Source of the DNA: Terebella lapidaria
Taxonomy: Eukaryota > Annelida > Polychaeta > Terebellida > Terebellidae
Direction of reading: 5' to 3'
NCBI GenBank assembly: GCA_949152475.1
Contig: OX424555.1
Location: 61,485,977-61,549,976, forward strand
DNA length: 64,000 nt
In this document: positions 10,888 to 21,447 of the stretch, in pieces
Numbering within the stretch: the stretch's first letter is position 1
Layout: each line of letters opens with the position of its first letter
Program-made: the position numbers and the translations under genes
Notes under the pieces: model-generated
Told to the model about the DNA's origin: nothing
The model's input: the letters and a program-made list of their open reading frames with translations, nothing else
Databases searched by the model: none

Positions 10888-13144
10888 TATTCCAGTTTCC
10901 AAGGCAGGCTCTGTTGTACTGGCGTCAGAAACCTGGGTTAATGATTAAATTTGCAACCTCTATACTCCTGTACAAATGCTAACAAAAATGATTTAACAGT
11001 CCATGTGTCATGAGAGAATAAAATACTCCTCACGACATGAATATTCAGCGCATTTGTCAAGGTGTACACTTCAATTACTCCAGCGTACAAGATTACAAAC
11101 AAGTTCACTGCATGAAAGTTACTATTATTCATGCCATTTGGTTAGGTACCCGGTACTCTAATTTCTGAAAATTCACGTACCATCTGTTTGTCCGGTTTTC
11201 CTGTAATTTTAGATCAATACTTTCTACTGACTTGACTGTTGGTCAAACACTGATCGAAATAACAGCCTGCTTTAGTGCTTTTGAATCAATTAGCTTTCAT
11301 GGGCAAAGTTCCCATCCAAACTACACACAATTTTAACGACTTGGTCAATGTTCCTTGCACAAATTATTTGACAATGAATGATTGTTTCTTTCCTAGTGTA
11401 TGCTACGAATATGTCACTCCTCAAGCTTTTGAACATACATGTGCAAACATCTGTACAGAGATTTATTTGCTTCAAGGTCTTTTTTTTAGGCAATTCTGGA
11501 ATGATAATTTTGAGTTTGAAGGTGAAATATGTCTGCAATGGGCCAGTTTGTCTGCCAACGCGACGATCATAATTCATAAATCTGTCTAGGGAACCCTCGA
11601 GTAACCAATAGATGACATTTCTCAGTGACAGATACTGTAGTCAGAAAATTATTTGCGAGCTTTTATTTTTTTCGCGAATTTTGCGAATCCAATAGAATCG
11701 CAAAATTAAATGGACGCGAAACATTTCTTATCTGTAGATACATGATACTGTTGTTAGGTGAATACTAGTAGGGCTGGAAACTCACAATTAATGGACACAC
11801 ATTAAAATGAGCTGTGTTTTTGTTTGCAAGTGTTGGGTAAAAACGTTGCTCCAAGAATTTATTTGTCAGGACAATTCAATAAGGTACTTGCAGGCAGGCC
11901 TATATTTAGTACACATCAATCAGGGAACTGTTGGGAGTGGCAGCTCATGCATGCAATATAATAACTTAATTTAATAGCAAATTCATACAAAATTCCAATA
12001 AGATTCTTTCTCCTGCATTTTTTTTTGTAAAGAATAATTGTTCTGTTAAAAATGTTCGAGATGGTCAAACCGCCAAATTAAGGTACTTGCAGGCAGGCCT
12101 ATATTTAGTACACATCAATCAGGGAACTGTTGGGAGTGGCAGCTCATGCATGCAATATAATAACTTAATTTAATAGCATATTCATACAAAATTCCAATAA
12201 GATTCTTTCTCCTGCATTTTTTTTTGTAAAGAATAATTGTTCTGTTAAAAATGTTCGAGATGGTAAAACCGCCAAATTAAGTGGCTGCAAACATGGCCTG
12301 ATCGCAAAAACGCTGCAAACTTAAATTGTTTTACAGTTAAAAGGTTTAACAACAGAATTTCTATTATTGGAAAATTTGTAATTCTATGGGAACTTCAAAA
12401 CTTATGATGTCTCAAACAGTCCAAACCTTTCTCCAGTATCATATGAATATACTAACTAGTACCTAGTACTGTACCATCAACTCCCCAAAACATGTGTGCC
12501 TCAAACTTCCATATTTCGATCAATGCAATCAGCTTGCGAAAGTTTAGTGCTGCAAAAGTTGCTGGCAATTATATTTCTGAATACCCCGATTTACGATTAT
12601 TTCAAGGCAACAAATGTTTGTGGGTTTGATCATTTTTCAACGCATACAGAAACAGGCTTTGTCGTGAAGACATTTAAATTTTATTGAACCAGGGAAATGC
12701 AACAAATTATAAATACCGCAAAACCTTCAGCATAAACATGTTGAACAGCAATTCACCACAAGCACGTGTATGTATTTTACAAGCTAACATCGTTGTTACT
12801 GGCAGATTCAGTGATGCACACTCTCAAAACAACATCATGAAGCAAATACCGGTAATGAATATTCAATTTACATTAAATCTTGCTGCTATGCCTGATGTAC
12901 ACAAACATGCAAAGAAAGAAGAATGATTTACACCCTAGGTGTGTAAATTTATACATGAACAAAAATGATACAATCATGAATCAACTTCGCTTGAACTTAT
13001 CAACAATTTGCTGACAACGCAGACCAATTCAAACCACATGCTACATGACTTTTTCTTCTTCAAAATGTTTACACAACCTTAAGGTTGATGATCTAACTGA
13101 CCAGTTGTATTATAAGTATCACTTTATGATTTATCCAGAATATT
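10888..13144. other. Upstream region of threonine aldolase and 3' flank of DCTN4, no gene seen
   Basis: About 2.2 kb of AT-rich DNA between the aldolase start codon and the DCTN4 stop. It should contain the aldolase promoter. Apart from the 199-bp tandem duplication at 11881-12279 and a short inverted pair of GCGAATTTTGCGAAT / ATCGCAAAATT type near 11670-11710, I see no coding or structured feature. A TTTATT near 12676 could be a distal poly(A) signal of DCTN4. Confidence 0.45.
11881..12279. repeat. 199-bp direct tandem duplication
   Basis: The unit beginning AAGGTACTTGCAGGCAGGCC at 11881 recurs at 12080 with only a few single-base differences by eye. Each copy ends in ACCGCCAAATTAA. The near identity indicates a recent duplication. 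Confidence 0.9.
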
Positions 13145-14506
13145 TCAAGCAGTAAGAGGACCAAGAGAAAGGAAGACATTGTGTTGAAGCCAAACAGTTT
13201 CCGGTTCTTTGGGGCCCTCTTTGGCCACACTCTGCAGTGCAGTCGCAGTATTCTTGTAGTCATACTTCAGCACCAGCGATATCCGGACATCATCCAGGTC
13301 ACTCTGCGGCTTGACTTTGATGAAAAACCCGATTTTATTTGCCTTCCGAAACACGACAACACCCGGATCATCTTTGAAACTCTGCTGCTGGTCGATGCTG
13401 TCATCAAACTCGGCAGTGTCGTCTCTCGGAGCCAGGACTAGTTCAGTTGTTGGCAGTTCCACTTTAGCGGTGGCCCACTTGTCATTTTCCAGTGTACTCG
13501 GCAGTAGAACACAGTGGGTCAGGAAATCCAGTGGATTGAAAAGTGTAAGAATGACTTGAGATTCTTGATCCAGTTGCAAGTTGGGAGCCGACATAATTCG
13601 CAGCTCAGGTACGTGATGAACAGCAACCAATTGAATTCGGAACTTGATCGAAGAAGGGTTAAATTCCGGTTTGCTCAAGTTGTGCTCACATTCCTTGCAT
13701 CGCTGTGAACGCTTTATCAACAAGTGCTTGTGGCGCGGGTATAGATCTGCCATCTTCGTTGGTTGGAAGTCAGGGTTTGCATGCCGCTGGCTAATGCTCG
13801 TTACATCCGTCAGGACCAGCGGTTTGGTATAGAAATCCTCTGACAGCTCCTCCACCTCATCTGTCGCTATGCTTGGAGCAATTTCTGGGACATTGGAGTC
13901 GTCTTCCTTCATGCTGCCACCTCCAATTCCCATCATGGCACTTCGTCGTTTAGCCACCAGGGGACTCATGCCAAACTTCTCAGAGAGATGCAGATAGGCT
14001 CTTCGGCGAATATATTTCTTCTTCTCTTTGTCAGCCTTCTCCCGCTGGGCAAGCTGATGGTAGTAGTCGAGGAGTAAGCCAATACGCTTCTCATGAGGCT
14101 GTTCTTGGTCTTTCCATCCCCCGCTAGCAATCAGCTGGTCTTTCAAACCGACGTCCCGCGAAGTCCAACGACAAAATGCACAGGCCAAGTAGTAAACCTT
14201 CTTCGGTGTCGTTTTGCCAGGGGTTTCTGGATCTGCCACTGCCACGCTGGTGGCACGCGTTGAGAGGGTGTGGTTGCAACTCGGGCAGTCAAAACAGTTG
14301 CCACAGCGGTTCTTCTTCGTCTTGGCCTCAGTGGCTGGCATATTTTCCAGGCAGTTGGAACAATAGTAGGAATCGACTTCATGGGAGACGCACTCAGTGG
14401 ACCGCAGTTTAAGACAGTGTCTGCAGAAATACAGGCGTGAGAGAGGCGCACATCGTCCAGAACTTGTCAAATATTGGACACGACTAACATCCATGAAAGT
14501 CGCCAT
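13145..14506 (-). CDS. DCTN4: Dynactin subunit 4 (p62), single coding exon, 453 aa
   Basis: Component of the pointed-end complex of dynactin, the dynein cofactor for microtubule transport. The 453 codons run without interruption from MATFMDVSRVQYL to LSLGPLTA, close to the about 460 residues usual for the family. The N-terminal zinc-binding part shows paired cysteines C28/C31, C49/C52, C68/C71 and C74/C77 (FCRHCL, YYCSNCL, CGNCFDCPSC). A basic helical stretch (EKADKEKKKYIRRRAYLHL) follows near residues 175-195, then the conserved C-terminal half with SQRCKECEHNL and NPLDFLTHCVLLPS. There are no introns, unlike vertebrate DCTN4, which is split into many exons, so this could be a retrocopy or a lineage that lost introns. 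The frame is fully intact, arguing for a functional gene. It lies between the two threonine aldolase copies on the same strand. Confidence 0.93.
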   Translation of the reverse strand: MATFMDVSRVQYLTSSGRCAPLSRLYFCRHCLKLRSTECVSHEVDSYYCSNCLENMPATEAKTKKNRCGNCFDCPSCNHTLSTRATSVAVADPETPGKTTPKKVYYLACAFCRWTSRDVGLKDQLIASGGWKDQEQPHEKRIGLLLDYYHQLAQREKADKEKKKYIRRRAYLHLSEKFGMSPLVAKRRSAMMGIGGGSMKEDDSNVPEIAPSIATDEVEELSEDFYTKPLVLTDVTSISQRHANPDFQPTKMADLYPRHKHLLIKRSQRCKECEHNLSKPEFNPSSIKFRIQLVAVHHVPELRIMSAPNLQLDQESQVILTLFNPLDFLTHCVLLPSTLENDKWATAKVELPTTELVLAPRDDTAEFDDSIDQQQSFKDDPGVVVFRKANKIGFFIKVKPQSDLDDVRISLVLKYDYKNTATALQSVAKEGPKEPETVWLQHNVFLSLGPLTA

Positions 14507-16958
14507 CTTGGAAATGAAATGTCAAACTTGAAGGACGCATTCGATTCAGTCCACACTAGTACAAGGCAAAAAAACAACAACAACCGAAAAACAGAACAAT
14601 ATTCATATTGATCTAAACTTGAACTTGCCTCTGTGGTTTATTTGGCGGGGAGATACATGGCAAACACTTATTTCTAACACAGAGCTATTCAAAAGAATTA
14701 TATTCAAGCAGTAGACGTAGATTTGATTATTGTGGAACTAAATCGAGTACGGCCATAACCATTGTCCATTCGTAGACGCAAAAATTCACAAGAATGGGAG
14801 ATCGTGAGGCAAGGAAAGAATCTAGTTTATGAGAATATTAAAACAGTATTTATGAAAAAAATGTGTTCCAGAAATGATAGTGTATATTATTGAAATGTGA
14901 TTGTAGGTTTGCAATAAGCGTACATGCAATGTGTGCAGACGACGCACCTGCGCGCACCTGCCAGCGGATTCAAAGTTTCCGATAACTCAGTTTTCCAGTC
15001 ATTCGCTAGAGGCGCTCATACTACATCCCCTAAGGACACAATTCAGTAAATAAATGCCGTACTTGTGAGACAGTCTGTGACGAATAATATAATATTATGT
15101 AGGCCCTATATAATCCGAAACAATCTCTATCTTTAAATCGGGACATTTAAATAGGGATCTGTCACTACATCAGTAGGCATATTCATCATAAAACATCTAC
15201 ACACGTATTCACTCTAATGTGCAGATTTTTCCCATTTCATTTTGATCTATGGCGCCATATAAACGAAACACTGATACTAAAGTCGGCGCATAATTTATTG
15301 GCGCGAACATATCTCATGAAATCTCGGAATTTACTGACTTGTATTATATGAAGTTCAGGCAACGTTTGAACAAGACTGTGACCAAAGTTGCTGACGTGAA
15401 TTTGAAGTTTGTTCTTCACACAGAAAATAATTATTTCAATAAATATGATTTTAAATGGGATTTTACCATTGTAACAATGAGCGGGAAAGCGGAACGTTAA
15501 AACAGTGGTGAATGCCAATGCAACAGCTCATTAATGCAAAGAAATATAATCGGTCTGACCAGTGGTGTGCAACGGTCTGAAAAGTAACATGTAATGACTT
15601 ATCCTGTTCAAAAACTGATAGTGGTTCAGATTTTGATGGCTCGGGAAGGTTGAGAATGTTGGTTTATATTTGGGTGTGAAACTGTATATCAGGCCGAACA
15701 GGACATAAATTATATATTTGACTGCAGTACATTGTTACCTCGCTAAACAGACGAACATATTCAGTTTTCATCAATATATGAATTGAGCATTTATGGTGTC
15801 TAATTTTTGACCAGCTTGGTATCGTGCCAGGCTATGCTCACGTTGCGCTGGCCTTTGAGTCCAATTAAAATCCTCTGAGCTCAGCTCAGTTCTGGTTAAG
15901 GGACTGTCTCAAAGAAGCTATGGAATATATTTCAGAAAAATGATAAAATGTTTGTGCTTCATTGCGCTGTTGATCATTCAAGCAAAATTTTGTTCCTGAT
16001 AATATATTTTCAACGTACAGCGCATGCATTCCTTAACTGATGAGCCAAAATATCCGTAACCTATAACACATGTATACATACATGTATAATATCTATGCGC
16101 GTAATATGAAGTTGTTCAAAGTCAATGACGAGATCCACATTGATCGGGTCATCATACATCTGGGTGAATCCAGCAGTTCAGATTCGGACTGAAGAATTAC
16201 CGTGGATATTGTGTGATTGTGATTTCTTTAATGCGAAATATATGCAAGCACGAGCAATAGAATGAATTTTTATCATTATAACTTCTTTGAGAAGACCCCT
16301 ATTCAAATTGGCTATTCCGTTGATTTGACTCAATCCCATACAGCATCAAAATGGCAAGCTAGAATTCCCATGTTAAAACCCCATAAGGATATATATTTTC
16401 CTAGATTTACCCACGAGAAACGCACACGACAGAAAAACAGCCATTGTTTCACAATGGTCATGGTGCCGTTTTCCAATTGTGGAAATTTCATTTAATACAA
16501 GTCAGTATATTCCGAGATATGACCAGATAGGTTCGCGCCAATAAATTATGCGCCGACTTTAGTTCTCTCTACTGGTCAGAGTCTCGATAAAATTATAGAA
16601 CCTACACATACAAAATGTAAAATAAAATAATCCTAATTGGCTCAATAAAACAAACCCTGGCCCATCATATATCCCATTGTGTATGCCTACAGTTGGGATA
16701 AATTTTAATTAGATCTGGATTTTATTATGTTGATCAAATATAGGCCTTCATGTATTATCGTATGATAATTTTTGTATGTATTGGTCCACTTGCAACTTTT
16801 GTCAATATAGCAATTCTGACTTTCTGAAAAATTGTATTGTAAACTCGGTGTGTCCGAAAAAAATAGTCTGAATAAAGTACATTTATCACATATATACAAT
16901 ATGTGTTTGTGTACATTATAAAAAAATGGGGAAAATCAACAAATTGAATATATACGGT
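14507..16958. other. Upstream of DCTN4 and downstream of aldolase copy 2, no gene seen
   Basis: About 2.4 kb of AT-rich DNA without a convincing coding frame. It includes the DCTN4 promoter side (14507 onward) and an inverted repeat pair at 15276-15353 and 16483-16563. The rest shows no recognisable element. Confidence 0.4.
15276..16563. repeat. Inverted repeat pair (about 80 bp arms, 1.1 kb apart)
   Basis: The left arm 15276-15353 begins ACTAAAGTCGGCGCATAATT; the right arm 16483-16563 is its reverse complement with scattered mismatches. The interior does not match any coding family I know. It could be the ends of a decayed DNA transposon. Confidence 0.55.
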
Positions 16959-16964
16959 TTTATT
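16959..16964 (-). terminator. candidate poly(A) signal of aldolase copy 2
   Basis: AATAAA on the minus strand, 143 nt past the TAA stop of the second threonine aldolase copy. Confidence 0.45.
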
Positions 16965-17106
16965 TTGTCATTATGATATCTTATTTCAGCAGTCCATGAA
17001 TAACAATGAATGATGCATTCATACTATTATTTAGTATTTTCAGAAGTATATTTCATTGTTAAACTTGGAACCTATGAATGACACCTTGGCATAAAGCATT
17101 GTTACT

Positions 17107-20100
17107 TTAGCCTGTTAGCTCCTCTAAGACATACTCTATTTTTCTTATGATTTTCGGGACATCAGTCGCCTTGTTATTATGACAAAACACTATCCTGGTC
17201 GAATATTTCGCCTCGTCCAGTGATAAAACTTTGACCCGCTCTCCCAAAGCTGCGACTTCTTCTTCAGTAATCTGCAATCACAACATCACAACACCCATAC
17301 AAAGGACTGCACATATGCATGTATAGAAATGAATAACAGTAATTTCATTCGGTAAACAAAGCCTTCCATAATCATGCGATCATTGTATGTATGCATACAT
17401 GAGTATCTTTACCGTTTCCAGTCTATTGCAAAACTGGGCAGCTGTAAACTGGTGTCCAGGAAATCGCATCATGACGATATTGGTGTGAACATAGTCAATA
17501 TCAATGTGTATGCTTTTGGAAACGACACCTACACAGTGCTTACACAGATTAAGGTACCGCGCGGTACCTTAATCTGTGTAAGCACTGTGAGTGAAAATGT
17601 TTTCAATTAGTCGTTCACTTGTTTTGCAGAAAGAGAAGAACACATGTCAGCAATGGAATAATATGGAGGTTTCCGATGTGGTTGCTCGTACAAACCCTCT
17701 GCGAAGGCCCGAGCGTTGCGGTGGTCGGCAGCTAGCCTCTCCTGGCAGTCCTGTAGAGCCACAAGAGCCGCGGCAGCCAGTGGTCCAGGCTGTCTCCAGC
17801 CTCCACCCAGCGCCTTTCTCATACGGAACGCCCTGAACGACGAAATGCACTTTTAGCTGGATAAATAATGTTCATAGCGAATTAAGGATTGATAAATCAT
17901 ATTGTCGAAGTGCAAGTTTCTGGAAGCGTACGTAGCCTTACTTGGCGATGAAACTCGAGGTCCCTACAATAACTCAACCTATTGGAGCACCCACGCCCTG
18001 GAATTGATATACTGTTCTCCAATTGAAAGCATAAAATATAATTTTATTAAAAACGAATAAGCCGAACGCAAAGCATTCTGTCGTTTTGGTAACCTCTAGA
18101 CGCCATACCTTGGAGAGACAGACGCTGACCGAGTCGACGTACTGCACGATTTCCTTGACGTCGACGTCCAGGGCCACAGCGGCGTTGAGGACGCGGGCCC
18201 CGTCCATGTGCACGGGGAGACCGAGGTCATTGGTCAGGGCGCGCAGCTGAGACAGTGGGTGGAAATTAAACGGCTGTACGTGCATAATACAAGTAGAGAG
18301 GTGAAAGTTAATGACTATATCGTGCAGTGTAATATTGTATACTAGTAGGCCTATTTTAGACTAAATGATAAGGAGTTGGATTATCGATGGATTTACCGAA
18401 GGTACACGCACAAATCGTGTGGGGCGTGTGCGAATACGCATACTAGATATGCTTTACACATGGTGTTTCCGCAATCTGTCTTACAACACATGTGACAAAC
18501 TCAACTTTTCCTTTTTCACTTTAAAATGACGTACGGCGCTGTCAATGGTATGGAGAGTCTTTGTCTCAATCTACATGTACATTTGTGCCACGTGCTCGTG
18601 TATATAACGACGTGTTAGACCCACCCTAGCTAGCCAGTCTAGCGGAAGGACGGTGCCCCCACAGTGTGCGTGAGTGTTCTCCACAGCTACCAGAGCCGTC
18701 CTCGGGAAGTGCTGGTCGTCCTCCCTCACATAGCTCTCAAGCACCTCCAGGTCAAACGTCCCGTCCGGTAGGTTCGGGATGGTGCGGGGCATTACCCCGC
18801 CTATCTAGAGATCGAGTTGGTGATGCATGCAGCACGGTCAATTGGGGTTTATGGAGATTGCTCTAAATGTCACTGAATTTTTTCAAAATTTCTGTTGGAA
18901 TATTACTATAGAAAGCTACCTAAAGTGACATTTGCACATTAGGCCATCGTTTTTTAATTAATTGTTTTACGAACTTTTTTGCTTTTAATATTTTAAGTCG
19001 GTCGGTAGGAAGGAATGAAAATAAAAGTTACTGAAAATGTGTAGTCGGGCTAATAAAAAAAATGCAGCAGTGAAAAATTGGTCATTTCTTACACTTTCAT
19101 TTACCAGCGTGCTTGTGCGCATTAGACTCACATGTGCGTTTGGGCGGCCCAGAAATACCGCTGGGCATAAACACATAGAGTCAAAACCCAGAAATGTATG
19201 ATTATAGAGATGGAAAAAGGGATTTTTTCTTCACAATTCAGTTCTGTCACAACCAAACTAAGACACGGTTTACCAAATTTTCAGCTTGACTTCAATGAAT
19301 GTATTTGGGTGATAGTGAGTAAAATATTGAAATTCAACTCGTCTATTTGTCGAAATTAATATCGGGAAAACGATATGCAGTTTGTTATTTTTATCAAAAA
19401 CAACAAAAATCTGATCACATTTCTTTTCCTGGTTCATTTTAATATTTCATGTACTTGCCACAGGTCTAGATGATTCAGAAAACTGCTGCAGTGCTGCACC
19501 TTGTGACTACTAGTATACCACATGACAATGAGACAATGTGGCCATGATGACTAAATTCTTAGTTCAAAATGACTGCCAAAAGTCTTTGAAAATTTAAATG
19601 TAAAAGTTACATAATACATACGGGCTCAAATTCTGAAGATCTACCTACAAAAGTACACAAAGAAATGATACTCGAATATTGCACCCTTGAATAATCTAAA
19701 TATATGGATCACCAGTTATATTCAAATGGGACATATCCGTGATATCTGGAAAGAAATATGAGCAAGTCATTGTAGCAAAACCATAGTCGAAAGCACAGGC
19801 AGACAGACAGACATATAATCGTTTTGAATTGCTGACAAGAGACTATTCCTTCGCATAACCATGAAGGCAAAGAATTATCATTTTGATGCTGCATATTTTT
19901 ATCCGTGCATTTTTTCCAGTCGGTGGGTAAAATAAAAATATAAAGAGGAACTGCTGAATTTATTTCTTATCGGCCGATTTTATGTGGAGTCGGCGGGTTT
20001 GTAAAACAATCAATCAAAAAATAATGGCCTTATTCCAAAATATGTTTCTTTCTTAGTGATTTCATTTCGAGTTTCTGATGGAAACCACTTGAATATGATG

Positions 20101-21230
20101 ACGCTTTAGCTTCTTCGCATATGTTTGAAAGTAACCCTGGTACGTTCAGAGGTAACCCTGGTACTGTCAAGTCACCACAATTTAATTCAAATAATTTAAT
20201 TTTTAAACCATTTTGTGTCCATCAGGCATGCTTGGTTGATTTGGAACACCCCCCCCCGTGCCCAATTTTGTACTCATGTCAATGCATACTACTCTATGAA
20301 GCAGTCTACACTCGTGAAACATATACTTTGAAGCAATTTCATACTCTAATACATGTAATACGTAGTGAATTGGTTTCCACGTGTATTTTACCACATATTA
20401 TTACCACTCTTGTTAGTTATCAAATAACCCTGACCTGGGCCACACCTCCCTGCTCGTAGATGATGATGTGAGCGTCTTGTCCTATGATGGCTTCTTGTCC
20501 CCTCTTGTCACAGTGACACAGTACTGACAATCACAAATATGGAATCCATTGCCAACAGAGGATGAACATTACATGTTGTCCCATGTCAGGCACGGAGTGA
20601 GATTTCATGAAAAGTAAATCAAAATTATCATGACAATATATATCCACAGGTATAGAGTATACGCTGTTCATGTTTGACTCAAGACCTTGACCAACTAAAT
20701 GTATACATCAAAACAGATATATATTGCATGGACTTCAAATACTATCTACGAAGCTGGTGATATATTGAGAAGGACTACCAGATATTAGGTTTCCCATAGT
20801 TCCACTAGGTACAAACAGAGCAGACTCCTTGCCGAGTATAGCAGCCATCTTTGATTCCAGCTCTGACATGTGAAGTATTCAGATAACGAGTTATTACCTC
20901 ACTTGTTTGAATGCATGGTGTAATTATAGGGATGTACTGCATACATTTCTATGGCATAATAATGAGCAAAACCAGGAATGCACTAATACTTATGGGTGTC
21001 TTTATTTGAGATAAGTTGTAAGTTTTACGTGTTTTTGAGATGTTTTTCACGAATTGAATTTACCAGTGTTCACCTTTGACAGTCGAGTCTTCCCTGAAGA
21101 CGTCATCTTTTGTCGTTGCCGTCATCATGGCTTGTCGCATGGCGTCAGTTGGTTGTGTCAGAGTGTCACTTCTGACATCAATGACACAAGTGTCATGAAC
21201 ATCTTGGCATTCGTCTTCTTGCTCTGCCAT
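17107..21230 (-). pseudogene. Second threonine aldolase gene, 9 exons, one in-frame TGA
   Basis: Minus-strand exons are 21230-21074, 20862-20779, 20523-20435, 18804-18625, 18246-18109, 17997-17942, 17832-17696, 17528-17413 and 17271-17107. Splice sites, phases and most exon sizes (84, 89, 138, 56, 137, 165) equal those of the first copy. The total is 1122 nt, and the frame is open except for TGA at 17976-17974 (codon 224), where the intact copy has Ser in GAPVGS. This is eight codons after the PLP lysine (K216), so a terminated product of 223 residues would be inactive. The N-terminus ([14 protein letters not shown]) is acidic, with no presequence, so a cytosolic form is implied; an alternative ATG at 21266 adds KKKKK. 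It may be a young pseudogene, a null allele or an assembly error. Selenocysteine is unlikely because the paralog has Ser. Confidence 0.78.
17532..17589. repeat. 58-bp perfect palindrome
   Basis: The arms 17532-17560 and 17561-17589 are exact reverse complements with no spacer. The centre is GGTACCGCGCGGTACC and the outer end CACAGTGCTTACACAG. It abuts the 3' splice site of intron 7 of the second aldolase copy (AG at 17530-17529 on the minus strand). Confidence 0.97.
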
Positions 21231-21447
21231 ATAGGGGAACTTTTTTTTCTTCTTGCAATATTGCAATATGCCAGAAAATCGTATGGTATCCTATGTAGAA
21301 AATATAATGACTTTTAGAACCACCATCTATATAATGTTGTCAATTACTGGTGTGAGAAATGATTATGAGTTTGCGTGTACGGTACCCACACAAGTCAAAG
21401 GGCCGTGATATTGGGGCAGCCGAACTGTGTTAAAAGTGTCTCAGTTA

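Noticed and set aside
17974..17976. TGA as a selenocysteine codon
   Set aside because: The intact paralog has Ser at this conserved structural position, not Cys, and I could not identify a SECIS-like element by eye.
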